Assembly (NCBI GenBank): GCA_034336665.1
Contig: JAPFBE010000003.1
Location: 14,486,360-14,550,359, forward strand
Length of the DNA: 64,000 bases
Reading direction: 5' to 3'
Source: Luscinia megarhynchos
Lineage: Eukaryota; Chordata; Aves; Passeriformes; Turdidae
A program made the translations under genes and the position numbers. Numbering within the stretch: position 1 is the first letter of the stretch; the number at the start of each line of letters is the position of its first letter. Below are positions 27,901-54,327 of this stretch, one piece after another. The notes below the pieces were generated by a model, which made no database searches, had not been told where the DNA came from, and was given only the letters and a program-made list of their open reading frames with translations.

Positions 27901-30561
27901 AACTATCTGCAGGGTTAGTAAAGTCTTGCAGTATCTATTTAAGACATAAAGTAGTGACTGACTGAGAGAAGATTTTTAATTGTTGCAAATCAGCGTAGCT
28001 TTAATAAAAACTATAGAACTATGTTCAATTATAGCAGCTGGGAATAGCACCTGAAAAAACTGTGGAGCTCCTAGTTTGTGGTGCAGTTATTTGAAAACAA
28101 TTCTGCAAGAGAAGTTGGAAAAACAGGACTGTGTGTGACTATTTAATTTAAATTCACGGGGTTCTAAAAGTGAGAATGTAAAAACACAAAGCTGAGAAAA
28201 CAAACTTTTGGCAATGACATCTGACAACATCAAAGGAGCTGCATTCTTGTCCTGCACAAATAGCAATAGGAATGATTAAGCTTTAAAACACACACATGCA
28301 CACAAGAACACACATAATCATCCAAGAGCCCAGAACTATGTCAGGATCACAAATGTGTAAGACAAATAAATATATTTAAAAGATTCTGATACCACATGAG
28401 GGAACATTCATCGCGAGGTTAAAACATTACTGAAGGAGAGAGGATTTCCTTTCTCCATATAGTTGCAATATTTCATTTTCCCAGAGCAATGGAAGTGAAG
28501 GAGGCAGTGAGTTAGCACACAGAAAGCCACCCATCCTGTTAGTGACTTAGCAGATGTAAGCAAATCTCTCAACTCAGAAAATGGATTTTAAGAACACCAC
28601 TTGCAGGAAATCCTCCTGCCTTTTACTGGTAAAGGCACTGGAAAAAGTCAGCGTTGCAAACAGAACATTGCAGTCATACCAACAAGCAATTCAACACTTC
28701 AACTTTTCAACAGACAAGACAGTATTTTACTTCTGGTTTTATAATGCCAAAGTCAACAACTCATCATGAGCACTTGACTTGTTTAGCTGGTCATCAATGT
28801 CTCAAAAATAGTCTCCTATTAAAGCCTCAACCAAAGAAACCTCCTCACTCAAATAAAAAATATGTGTATACAGGGAGACAACTTGAAAGAATGACACCAT
28901 TGTTCTCCTTTTCTGGAAGTTGGTCTAGAAGGATGGAGAAGAGCCCAAGCCCATTAAATCAAGCACTAGCCTTTTACTAGTAATTAGCATGCTATAAAAT
29001 GCTACAACCAGGTACACAAAAGCATTGAAATTGAGATTTACAACACCTAAAACCTTAGGTTTCTGTAAGTAGTGCCCAAACAGCACAGCAAAGCAGTAGA
29101 AAGTCTCCTTGACCCTTTCTGTTTTCAGTAAGGACTTTTTAAAAAAAATTATATTGCTATCAGTAAAAATACATTTGAAAAACCAAAACTGAAGGTTAAA
29201 AATAGAATAAAATGTTCTGCATGGTTGATGAAATTCAACCCTGTTAATTAGACAGCTTCATTTCACAGTCAGTAAGAATCTAATAGTACCCTAATAAATG
29301 CATTGGTTTTTTGCAAAGTGTCATGCATGAACACAATGAAAATAGTGCCTTTTTAAGCTTTTAATGCCATCAAATTTAATATCTGCAAAAGAAACCACTG
29401 TTTTCTCAAAGCAGCAGAAGAAAATAAAAAACTGGAGATGTTCTGAAGGTAATGCCTAAAGCATAAGGGCAATGGAAAAGTTTTGATCTCTTCCAAGTGC
29501 ACTAAATAACACCCAGATGAATTTTAATGCTCAACCAAGGTGTTAACTTTAACAAATCAACTTAGGTAGGTAGTTAATCATACAAAGCTTTCATTGCCCT
29601 TTCTTCTCTCTTAACCATTTTATACTTTACTGCAGTGAAAAAGCTGAATTTGAAGGAACAGAGAGCAGAGACCCTTGGAGAGCTTCAAGGACTATCCTGC
29701 CTTCTTTGCCACTTCAGGTAACTTAATTGCAGTGTAACACCATGAATCATGAGTGCAGGCTTCACTGACTGACCCTACAGCCAGGGTGTGGACTCAGCTT
29801 CGCTAGGCAGCACATGCGGGAGAAGCTCCACAAATGACAGTGAAGGACAGAGCATGAAACAGACACAAAAATGTGTTTACATGTTCAGGAGGGGCAAGGA
29901 CCTTCTCTAATCCCTGGTTATTTGGATTATGTTTGATAAGTAGCACTAATCTCTGTGGAGTTTATGTGCCATGTAACTGATAGTTACTCAGCCGTTCTTT
30001 TAAGCCTCGCTGGTCACAATTGTTTTCTATAGTTTTGTTTGTTTGAAATGCTTTTAAAATTTCTTTCTTTATAAATCACAGTGAAAGGAACTGGGAAAAA
30101 TAGCTTCTATTTTACAACTTCTTACTGACATTGGGATGTCTTGTGACCTGCCTGCCTGGATCCTACACAATCACAGCCTGACTCTGCACTCCAGGATTTA
30201 CCAAAAGGCTCAGATAGGGTTGGCTGGAAATCTTACCAAGTATGTTCCTGAAACACGTGTGTCAGTGGAGGAGGATGCTGTGCAAGTTCAAACGTGAAGA
30301 AAGCATGGAAGCAAAATCCACTTAAACTAAGAATTACTAGCGTAAGGTGACTGGTGACCAGCCTACAGGGAAATGTCTGGTGATCGTGAGAGGTCATGCA
30401 GCACTCTGGTTATTAGGCCTCACACACAAGGGAGACCAAAGAGGTGTGCAACAAGGGGGACCTGGTAAAACATGGGGGATGTCAAAAGACCGTTGGGGAT
30501 TTTTGATAGGAAAAAGGAAAAACAACCTCTACATTACACAAACAGGACACTTAAAAAGTCA

Positions 30562-37198
<6,637 letters not shown>

Positions 37199-37721
37199 TT
37201 ATTCAGGGAGTCTCCAAAGATCTATGATTTTGCTGTTGAGCAAACTGTCTTCACAGCAAGGATTTTATTTCAAATGGAAAACCATGTATGATGTCAAACA
37301 TCCAAACATCTGTAAAATAAAGGATTTAGAGATAATCAAAGAGCTGTTAAGTCTGCTGCTCACAGATATGCCATCACACAAGTACTCCTGCTGTTCTGAT
37401 TTCTTAAGAATAAATACCACTTTTCAGAGATTTAAGCAATATTTTAAGGCCTGAATTGGCAACATAGCAGAGGAACAGAGCAGAAAACAGCAGTAAAAAG
37501 AACAGGTTCCCTCCCAAACAAACATTGTGGTTTAATTATGCCATTATGTTTTAGACCTTACCTACAGTGCCATGTACAAAGAGAAGGAGGCATAACAGAA
37601 TTCACTTTTGTGTTTGTGTCAGAGAAGTGCAGGGAGAAAGATAGCTGCTTCAATGCAATTCACATCTAAGACTTTAATCTCAATTTAGCCTTGAAAAAGC
37701 ACTTTCATAAACTGCACAAAT

Positions 37722-37815
37722 TTAAACAAAAAACAAAAAACAACCCAAACAAAACCATAAAAAAACCCCCAGCACCCAAACACAAAAAACCCCCAAAAAC
37801 TCAAACCAAAAAACA
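37722..37815. repeat. A/C-rich low-complexity tract
   Basis: A runs alternate with C runs, including two CCCCC runs and several CCC runs. The minus strand, which is the sense strand of CNKSR2, therefore carries G runs separated by T runs. The long minus-strand open frame ends in this tract, so the last 30 or so residues of that frame are low complexity. Confidence 0.85.
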
Positions 37816-38350
37816 AATGAGCTATTGCTGCTCTCTTCTAGTAGGGCTGTCATGGCCAAGCATACACTGAACTGTCTGTAGCAGGGCAGTTTCAACCTGT
37901 GCTCTTCCCCCATGGGGCTCTCAGTGTATTCATTAGCCAAATGCTTACACTGAATCAGGTCCTTCATCAACGAGGCTTTAAACCACCACGGCAATCTCCC
38001 GTGTTGTCCATTCCATGGTAAACCTGGAATTACTTGCTCCAGCCATCCCATAGTCAGGATTTGACAGGCCTGGTTTGCCAACCTACTGGCTTGCAATTTA
38101 ACTGCTAGGGTATACAGAAAGACAACTCTAGTCAGGTTTGCATTTTCCTCAGGAATGGGAAGCCCCCATTTCAGAACCTGTGCCTGATGGGTTTTGTTTG
38201 CACACTGCATGCACAGAAACAGGACGTTTGTCTCAGCAGAGGACACACCTTTGTAATGACTCCTCCATGCCTGTCTACAAGACACTGCAGTGCAGGGCAA
38301 GCATCAAATAATAAAATACAGTTGCTTTCCTAGAAATTAACTCCTGTTAT

Positions 38351-38450
38351 CATGGAGTCAGAGATCTACAGAATGCATTAGGCTGGAAGGATCTTAACAA
38401 TCTTCTAGTTACAAATCCCCCTGACACGGTCAGAGACACTTTCCACTGTC
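38351..38450 (-). mobile_element. CR1-like LINE fragment (3' part, minus orientation)
   Basis: The plus strand reads GGCTGGAAGGATCTTAACAA, then a CTTCTAGTT segment and CCCCCTGACACGGTCAGAGA leading into CACTTTCCACTG. This follows the familiar reverse complement of the bird CR1 3' region (GGTTGGAAGGGACCTT, ATCTAGTTCCAACCCCCCTG, GGGACACCTTCCACTAG). It is diverged and truncated. The orientation is inferred from that consensus, recalled from memory. Confidence 0.75.
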
Positions 38451-41400
38451 ACTGTCCTTCCACGAACAGTGACCACATTTTTGATCTGTAAACCATGTTT
38501 TTAAATCATTGTACATTGGGAAGAAAACTAGAGATTTAGTCCTAAAATTACTCCAGAATACTTCATGTTACCACACAATCAAAATTTCTGCCTGAAGAAT
38601 AGGGAAGCTGAAGAAGACACTTAAAATTCGAGTTGTAATTGTTAGGAAGTGCCATGTAGTTGTAAAAACAAGCAGCACAAAGGAACAGAAATCCAACAAA
38701 CCTAATCTCAGACAATGATTTTATATCTTGAAAGCCAAAAGATGACCCACTACAAAGCTATCTTTTAGGCTCATATTCTTGATATGTGAAGATCTCCTTT
38801 GGGAGAATAAAGCTCAGCTGCCAGCTGAGCCAGCTCAAATCAGAGGCACAGAGGCAGGGACCTCACCCAAAGCACTCTGTGCTGCAGAGGAACCAGCAAA
38901 GGCCACAGAGCTGTCTGTGTCCAAAGGGTAAAGCAGCACAAGATGACAAGCATCTGCTCAGTCAAATGGCATGGCAGACAGTGGGGATGGTGCTTTGCTT
39001 GCCTCTCACCTATTCAGGATTTCATGTTCCCAGTTCAGCTCCTGGTTCACCACCCTCACCTGCACTGCCAGCAGGGAACAGCCACCTAGGAACCCCACTG
39101 GGTAGTGCTGATGACCACAAAGGAATTAGACAACACAGCTGTGAAGGTTCTCCTGTCCTTCATTCTGTCCTAAACATGAGATAGCATTTCCTGGTAAGTG
39201 TGGTTATTAGTGAGGTAACCAATTAAATTAATGAATACTTAACTGACAGACAAGGGATGCTGCTCACAGATGCAGACAACTGTTTCCAGAAAAGTACAAT
39301 CTAATGAGAGCCCAGGAAATGTGTACCACTCTCCCACTCTTGAGAGACAGAGCAGACTGACTTCACCTTTAAAGAATTTCTGCAGGTCATGATCTGTGCT
39401 GAGGTTTGGACCATGACTGCAGTGCCTGTGGGGTGAACCAGAAGGTACTGATGTGGTTGTAAACTGTGAACAACCACAGCTTCTTTGAGCAGTCTGCCAG
39501 TCTGGAAACTAAAGGAATGATATTGACTTCTGCATATTTTCTAATATGTGGCTACTAAAGCTTCTTCAGATATGGTTAGAGAATTAATATTATTTTTAAA
39601 AAGCATGGCCCAAGTTCTGGTTCATTGAAATTAGAATTGTACGAGAAATCCAACACACTGGACTTGCATCAAAAGGGAAATGTAAAGATCTCCTGCACAA
39701 TGGAAGAGGAGTAATACATGCCTGGTTACAATGCACTGGGGACAAAAGTTCCAATCATACAGCTACACAAATGTTTCTTAATATGCATATTAATAGATAC
39801 AAAGTCCTAGGACGTGGGAAGATTTATATTTTTCTTCCATTCAGCATGTGTGTCCTGACAGGCACTGTAACCTTTGGAGGGCAAGAGGCCAAGAAAATAT
39901 TGCTTTTTGATAGCAAATGCAGCTCCAATTTTCTTGTGAGAATTGTAAGATCTGTTTTCTAGGTATGACAATAAATGCAGTGTCACTGATAACTGCGGTA
40001 GTCACTCAGGTTTCCTTTTTTTTTTTCTTTTCTTTTTAAGAACAGCACATTCATTTCTTGTCAGTATTTAATTAAAACAGTTTTATGACACATAGAACAG
40101 GATTAAAACCCCCTGACTTTCTGCAGACCTGCAATTTCTGTATGGAAAGGTTCACAGTACTCTCTCACAGACTAGTAGGAAACATTTCTCTATCTTATCT
40201 CAAATTCAAGTAGATGAAATACTTTTAGTCAAAGCAGGGTGTCAAATTTTCATTTATCATAAAACTCAAGGGCTATAGGATGAACTTTCTGTATGGGGAT
40301 GAGGATACCTTAGAGTGTCTGTGAGTACCTGAATGCAGGTTAACCAGAGTGAAGAAAATAACAATGAATTTCCAAGCAACACATTTCCATGACCACACAA
40401 TTAACAATAGAAAATAGTACTTTGCACCTATAAAGGATAGTCTGTCCTCCTTCTCACATGGAAAAAGCATGCTAATAGGTAAAAACAGCATTTTGCTGGT
40501 GTGACCATATGGACTAAAACAGACACCACAGATACAAAGTTCAGTGATTACAGCTCTCCAGACTCCTTACCAGCACAATGGTGTGGCACAGTCATAAAAG
40601 TACTAAGAAAATTTAAACAGTGACAGAGTTACCTGAGATTAAAATACCCATTTTATGTGAGTAGATACACACAAACAAAAACTCCATAGCTGACAATTTT
40701 TTTTTAAATATAAACTACTGAATCATTTTATACAAGGGATGAAGGAATTGAACCATTTTGAACTTTCAGTCACTCTATATATTAGCAGTTTTCTACTGTT
40801 GTTTCTTCTGCTTCAAGTATAAACAAAATTGAAATGACTGCCTGATACATATCTACAATCTATGTCAGAATCTTAATGAAAAAGACTATAAAATTATCAA
40901 AAAAGCATTAATTTAAGTTCATAATTTCACTGTGTTTTACTTCATCTAGGCATTGAAACACTTTAAGACAGGAAGTATTTTACAATCCTTGCATTTGAAA
41001 GACATTTTTTTCAGTCACTTTTTTCCAATCTATTGAGTTAACTGATATTTGTGAAAGTGAACTAATTTTTCTAAAATATTAAACAAAGAGGAAAACATAA
41101 AATTCTTGGGTGAGACTGATGGCAACTCAAATGTAAGAGTTTCAAGTCACTCCACAGACCTTGACAGAGTTTAAATTTACATGTGTATAACTCAGATCAA
41201 AATTCTGTCAAGCTCATTCTAAAGGAATTAATAAACACTAATTTCAAAATATGATAAAAAGACTATCTATGATGGGAAGATAAAAATATTTTAATTCCTG
41301 GGTTTTATGCTGCACAATATCTTTTTAAAATATTGCTGTATATTTGCTGCTGCTTTCTCATTACTGAACCAATATAGAAATTTCTACCCTTAAAAAGAAG

Positions 41401-42790
41401 GTGCCTTGTTATACTAAGTGAGGACCTGCTGACAGAAATCATTTAGCTACTGCTGTTCAGGATTGTTGTATATAGACCATGCCATTATTCTCTTTGCTGT
41501 GCAGAAAACTGCATTTTGAGTGACTGGCTTGACAGAATTAGCAAGGAAAGGCAAGCCTAAAATTTCACAAACAAACACAAAGGTTTTAAGTTTTCTATCT
41601 GAGAAGAGACTTTTGAAGTGAGCCTCAGTCATGCACACTTCTGAAAAATGTTAACAGACAACTATTTCTAAATGAAGGCAAGCACAGTACAGTGTTTGCA
41701 TGTTTTTCCAGCCAAATATTATCAGTAATGAACTGGCAGTACCCTGAAGGTGCTCTGCCAGGTAGTTGAATCTAGTACACACAACAACCATGATTGTTTA
41801 ATGACTTACTAAGTTTTATTGATTCAGTTTTACCTCCTTTCTCCTCTGCTTGAAAAACAACTTTGGTCAGCGAGGATATCAACAGACATTATGTAAGACA
41901 GAACTAGTCTCAGGTTGCAGTAATAGATTTTTGTTTGTGTCCTCTGTCATTTGATGAAAATGGCATATTATTTTGAACTGAATTAATTTCAGTTTATATT
42001 GTGAAAATAAATGAAATAAACCCCCTAATATTTGAATAAACATGACATTCATGTTCTAATTTACCATTCAAATGAATTAAGAGGAATTGTGTTTATTTTG
42101 TGCTGAAGTCTCAATAATTTTTATAAAAATTGCATAAGAGGCCAAGAATAGATACAGTAAAATTCAATACTCAAAGAAATAAGACTTAGGTCCTTGTTCT
42201 TTTTTGAAGTGCTGAAATTTTCCTTATCAAATCAAATACAACCAAAATTTCACTTCAATATTAATGGAAGTACAGAGAATCTGCGAAATTCATTACTTGT
42301 AACCCCCACTCCTTTTCAAGGCTGGCATTAAAAAAAGAGTGACTTTAAATCTTTCTCCAACTTCATATTCCCTCCAGGGCAAGAAACAGAAGGACTCCCA
42401 GAGGAAGCATCATATGTATTTGAGAATTTGTAAGGAAGCAGAGTTGGAGATACCTCACCTTTGCAGGTGCCACACAGCCAATTCCAGAGAACTGGAATTC
42501 TGCAATTGTGTTTGGATTTTGTTTCACACACTGTATTTATTTCTTTTTAGAAACATGGAATCATGTTTTGAATGATTTCAAACCGTTGTATCAAAAAAGA
42601 GGTAATTTTTGCATGAATTGAATAATTAACATATGAAGCCAGTCAAAACCAATGTTACTCTGCACCTATTTTCTCAGCAATTAAACTTTCATTTTAGACC
42701 GACAAGTAATTTATTATACCTGTGTTATTAGTACCTTTAAGAAATGTCACATTTAAGGCATGGGTCCTTGAACTTTGCTAGATTTCCTTA

Positions 42791-48488
<5,698 letters not shown>

Positions 48489-48537
48489 CTTTGTTCTTCT
48501 TTTTACTTTTCTGCTGTAGAGAAGACTGCTGAAATGT
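48489..48537 (-). CDS. CNKSR2: CNKSR2 internal exon: short basic linker before the PH domain
   Basis: This 49-bp microexon encodes 16 residues (TFQQSSLQQKSKKKNK) plus the first base of the next codon. It is read on the minus strand between an acceptor ending TTTTCTTGTAG and a donor GTAAAA. The sequence matches the Lys-rich linker that precedes the PH domain in vertebrate CNK2 as I remember it. The spare G joins the first two bases of exon 47465-47637 to give an Ala codon, so the frame is kept. The Lys/Ser cluster is basic and unlikely to fold alone; a role in membrane or partner binding is inference. The preceding exon must end on a complete codon, and I did not find it up to base 64000. The exon is too short to call without its downstream partner, but splice sites, phase and sequence agree. 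Confidence 0.9.
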
Positions 48538-49631
48538 CTACAAGAAAATCAAAATGGAAGAAGTGAATATACAATTTTTATATTCAACCACATACTTCTA
48601 ATAAAAGAAATGTTATGTGAAATTGTATCAGGTGACACCAGCCAAGAGACTTCTAGGCCTAAGAAAAAGGTAATTTTAGTTCACCTGTCCATAAGGTTGT
48701 AAAGCAAAAGCACTCTGTAAAACATCTTTAAAACAAATCACCAGTTAAGTTGCCAAATCAGCTGTAGTTTCTGTCCAAAATTGTCACTCTCTCTTCTTGT
48801 TCTTTTAATAAAGATGGAATGTCTCTCGTTGTTTATTATGATAATAAGCTACACAGCCCATGTATTTCTAATTTATGCACTAAATAAAGTATTCTTGACA
48901 TCTATATGTAAATATGCAAAATCACACACTGCCTAATGCAGCTGTGGAAGTATTCATACAATGGTCATTAGACCATTCTCAGAACTAGGCCTAGTATTCT
49001 GAAAGACACCTGTAAATTCTGTTAAATCACAACTGGAAAAAAGTCTCCCAAATAAAAAGAACTAGAACTTTATTTTTTCACCAGGTTTTAAGTGAAAGTA
49101 TTTCTCTCCAGCTGATCCACTCCCACAAATTGACCCACTCCCTTGACAATGAGACAGGATAGAAATTTCTCCTTTATTTAAGATCTTAGCTTATTAATAT
49201 TATTAATAAATTTAAACACATTTTATAACCATTTATGTTTAAAAACTTTGACTCAGATAAGCACAATCCCAGTGAACTAAAAAAAAAAAATCTGTAATTA
49301 ATCAGCCAAAATTTAAAGACATTATTTCACTTGTTTTGAATTTTAGTTTTCTAGGAAGGCAGACAAATTTATCACTGTTAAAACTAAGAAAAGGCTACAT
49401 TAGAGTGTCTGAGTATTAAAATTTCCTATTTCAGCTTGCCAGGAATCAATACAGAAATCAATACTTTTGTACCACTTGGTAAAAATGAATCTAAGCAAAA
49501 GCACTGACAGTTCTGCAATCCCAAATCCAGTTCATAGTAGGTAAGACAAACCCTCAGCCTAGTTTACAAAACTAGGTTCAATGCAAAGTTCAGCTTTGGT
49601 TTTGCACATGGCACTTAGTGCTACGGCTTAA

Positions 49632-49669
49632 TTGACATTGTTTGGTCAAATTGATATTGTTTGGTCAAA
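49632..49669 (+). repeat. Tandem duplication of a 19-bp unit
   Basis: Two adjacent copies of TTGAYATTGTTTGGTCAAA differ at one position. This looks like a recent slippage or duplication event in intronic sequence. Confidence 0.85.
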
Positions 49670-52600
49670 TGTTGGACTCAGTAACCTTGGAGTTCTTTTC
49701 AAACCTTAATGTCACTACTCTAATTTTCTCCTCTTTGCTTCTCACAAGCATGAGCTCACGTGCAGCAGACTCAGCTTCAAAGGGATCTCTTGCCTCACAG
49801 CTGAGAGATTTTCATGCAGCAAAATCTAACATGCCCATGGGGAAAAATTACCAGCAAGACAATAATTAAGTGTAATTAAAAATTTTAACTGACTTGCTAG
49901 ATGTGCTGATGCCTTGGAGACCATATCAGACAAAAACTACTCCACTATATTGCTGCCTCAGAGGGTCAAAGTCAGCTTTCACTGGGAAGTAAAAAAGGAT
50001 CACACTTGTTTTCATTCCCTGACTTTGTCCTTTTTCTCCTGCTACTGGTACCAATTAGATCAGCACCAGCTCTCAACAAACCAAGACAGCAGCCCAGTTA
50101 TATCACACGAAATAGTTCAACCTGTAAAGGACTAAAAGAGATCTTAATGACACAAGGATAACAGTGGCTGAGCAGAAATGTGTAAATAACTCCCTCTGAA
50201 AATCTTACTTAATTCAAAGTGGATTCAAAAAATACACACACATACAAATCCAAAACTTTAGCACTTCTCAGTTCACAACTCAGACAATTTCATTCTGCTG
50301 TTTGACTTTTCTGCACTATTATTTTCACAGTGTCAAAACAGAAAAGTAAAATATCTGCTCCATTTTCTCCCAAGTGATTCTGAGAGCAGGTGAGAACAAT
50401 ATGAAAAGCCTTCTCTTTAGATGTTTTGTCTGCAAATTGTACCTGCAAATCTCAGTTCACACATCTTAGCCTTCTGAGTCGGTTTTTGGGAAGAAAGGGT
50501 AATGAAGGGGTATCAGTTTTTAACAGGAAGAAAGCATGTAATTTTCATGTCTAACCATTTTTCCATACATTACGTTATATTGCAAAATAGAAAGGTTTTA
50601 TTAAATTCAGTTATTATTCTAAATTAGCTCATTGAATTAAATCATAATTAAGGGAAATTCTACAACTGAGTGAAGTTCCTGGGAACTATTTCAACTGCAG
50701 TGATTTTAACTAACACTTTAGATTATTCCACATAAACTTCAGACTTCAATCTACCTGACCCTTTGCAAAAATCAGCATCATCTTTCTTCCTTAACACCCA
50801 GAAAATGTATATGTAATATAAAATATGTAATTAGAAAATAACACAACGAAAACAAAAAAGTGACGATGAAATCTAAAAATGCTTCTTTGTTGCTTTTTAG
50901 GAACTCACTGAGTGAAATCTACAGCCTCTTACCAGTTTTAAGATAAGGCTTAGTGCCATTTCCTCAGTGCTGTCAGGAGGTCATGTCCCTCCTCCTGATC
51001 AGAGCAAGGTTGGCTTTGAAGCCAGCACTGGACCCTGTTCTTCTGGGTCATCTCTAGCACAGACAAACTATCTCCAACGAGGTAGATTCCACATCTTCTT
51101 CAAGCAACCTATCCTCATGTTGGCCACCATAATCTTTCCCCTTTTACAGCTTAATTCTGTGACATGGCAAATACAGAAATAATGTAACTACTACTTATAA
51201 ATTACATGAACCAAAAAACATGAATTTACACCAAAGGATGAAGTTTAGTTGTACCAATGCAAACTTGCTGTAAGATACTGTTTAACCAGATTCAATGTCT
51301 GTTCACTGCATTTTGATTCTGATACACCTTGAGCTTTGAGAAACTGCTTTCATAAACATGCTGTCCCAGCTTCCAAGAATCCATCTCATCTACTAATTCT
51401 GACAACAAGCATGAAATGAAATAGAAAGCAGCATTTCATATTAAAGAAAGTTGTTAGTAACTCAAAATAGTGAGTAAAATGGAAACAGGACGGACACCAA
51501 AAAGATTAGATAGATGAGTACCCTAAAGACAAGTGGCAACTGGCACTCCTGAAGAAAATTTGAAACTGCTTAATCATATCCTGAATGATATACCTTCCAG
51601 TCATCCAAAACAACTACAAAAACTTTCCATTATCCAAAAGCAAGGTGTCACTTGATGTTTAACATATATCAAAACCCCTTTGAATATGCTGAGACTAGTG
51701 AGTTTTTAGAATGATTTTCTCCTGTAATATGTGATCTTTTAGCTTGTTCTATTTAATAATACACCTAGACTAAGCCCTTTGACAAATGCATCTCTAAGGA
51801 GAATATCAAAGAAACATTTAACTTATATGCATTTGCCTTTCCTATTAACAGCCTCAAAGGACATGTATTTTAAGAGGAATAAAGCACCATTTATTAAAGT
51901 GTTTTTTCTATGTTTCTGGTTTGATGTTTTGGATTTTGGGGGGCTTTTGGGTGAGATTTTTTTGTTGGATTTTTTTTGTCTGTTTAGTTTTTCTTACAAA
52001 GGTTCTGGCATGCTTCTAGCCCTATTTTTCTAAGGTCTTAGCTACAAATTCCATGAGCCAATGGAGATTTCATTGTGCAGGTAAGAGCCATAACAATTCC
52101 TCTCTTCCTGCAACTGTTCATTAGAGACTTCCTGTGTGGGTTGTATTTACTTTAACAGTCTTCACAATGATTGACACAGTTCCAAAAAGGCCAGCAGACT
52201 GCACACCTGTAAAGAGCAACGTGCCCCAGGGCCAGTCTTTAAGGATTACAGCACAGCAATGCAGCAACAGTGTAGAAAACTGGCAGGTGGAGGCTCATAC
52301 CAACCAAAGAGATCCATTGGCCTGAAATTGTACTTGCTCTTTAGCAAGAAAATAATCCTGTACAGGTGGTGTAATCAGTACCATCTGCATGCACACAGTC
52401 CCACATCAGCATCTTTGCATGTATAACACAAGATTTTCAACAAATGAGACTATCATGTTTTTGTCTCATTCTCAGTTATCCAGGTTTCTCTCCTGGGAGG
52501 AAGTATTTGTTTTGGTTAGTCCTGTAACTGCTCCATTTTGCCCTGATGGGAAACAAGACTGAAAGTTAGTCATTAATGTTCAGAAGCCTGAAAATGTATT

Positions 52601-54308
52601 TATTATTAACTTACTTAGTAGTAATCTAATAGTTCTCTATTTGGAAAAATGTATTTAAACGGAAGTGTGAAATTAAATTTCAATTAATTTATTTGCTTCA
52701 TGCCAAATAGGAAAATTAATAAACTGATCTTTCAATACTAATATTAAATTGGAGTGAAACTGCTATCAGAAGAGGACAATGTTTGATGAAATGATTATGA
52801 TGAAAGTTAGAAAACTTCTATTCCAGTTGATAGCCCAAAAAAGAATAGAAAACAAATAGACTGGTTATTCGAAATAATACATGTGAGAAGAATTGTTATT
52901 TCTACTAACTTCAAGAGTCTGAGGAAAATGTCTAAAGATTTGAGGTCAAGCTGTTTTTCTAAGATCTACTACAAATTAGATAGGTGTCATCAACAGAATG
53001 TTACATCCGTGTCCAAAAATAAATATTCTAATAGTTATATAGACTTCTTCATGGTTACAGAATTTGGAGGTATACAAAAAAAGACCACAGTTGAAGATTT
53101 TCTGAAGGAATAGATTATATATTATTATAGCAATTAATACTAAACTGGACAGCTCCTAAAATTCTCATTCAAGGGCTTTTTTGTTTCTCTACTATTCTTC
53201 AGAGATTTTCACTCACTCATTTTAAAAACAGCTGGAAGAAAGAACCAGGTTATGGAATAAATAATATTTAATTCTTCTACTGAAATTTGAGCTCAGTCTG
53301 ATTGGAAGAGAAAATGGCACAGATCTTTACAGCTTTATTTAGAGCTCGGGTCAAATCAAATTTTTCTCAAGCTGCAAGTTTAGACACTCAGCGACTGTTT
53401 ACAGGCAGGCAGATCCCCTCTGTCACTGTAAGATAGCTTTCTCTAGTTTCAGCAGAGTAGCTTGTAACACATCTGATTACTGGAACTTTCTGCTACAGAT
53501 GGAAAAGCCAGTATCTGGGAAAAAAATGAAAGCTGGTTCTGCCAATTATACCATTGATCTCTCACTTTGAGAGATAGTTCTCAGTGCTTAGAGAACACTG
53601 GCAATGTTCTATTTTCACAATTTTGATATACCACATACACATTCCTCTGCATTTGGTGTGCTGAAATCTAGCATTTCACAGCTAAAAAGACTGAAAAGGG
53701 GCAAAATACAAATCTATTTAGATACATCACACTCTACATCAGTATTAACATCTCATGCTTAAAGGTACTTGCAACACAGGATTCCGCAAAAATCTTTTTT
53801 TTTTACCATCTTATTTAGTCTCCTTTAAGAGCTTATAACAGACAGTACTAATTATTTTCGTGGCTGTTTGTGGAAAATAGACATGATGAGGGAAGACCTC
53901 TGTCAGATCAGAAAGTCTGAAACCTCCTGCCAACCAGCAGCAGATTTTCATTCTTGCATTTTGTTAATGACCACAAGGAGAAAGAAACAGTATGTATGTG
54001 CCTTGAGAGTATTTCACTGTAAAAAAGGCAGGCTGAGATCTTGAAGCTGCCAGCTTTTTATCTGCCTCTGAGGTGAGCAATGGCTATATGAGCTGTGCAG
54101 GATGGTCTCCTTATCACATAGTATAAAAGGGTTGATAGTATCAAAGATGTCTATTATTTTCATCCAACTGCTCCTATATCTGCTTACCCAAGAAGAATAG
54201 GCTAGCTAAGGGCAGAACTACAATCATCTGAAATGTGATAGCAAGCACAGCTTTTCTGCTCAGGGATTCTTATTCATTCTCCCATTTCTAAATGTTCTCT
54301 TATCATTT

Positions 54309-54327
54309 GGGGGTGGGGGGGGTGGGG
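54309..54327 (+). repeat. G-run cluster
   Basis: Runs of 5, 8 and 4 G are separated by single T bases. The eight-G run can supply two triplets, so the cluster could form a G-quadruplex on the plus strand. Confidence 0.75.
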
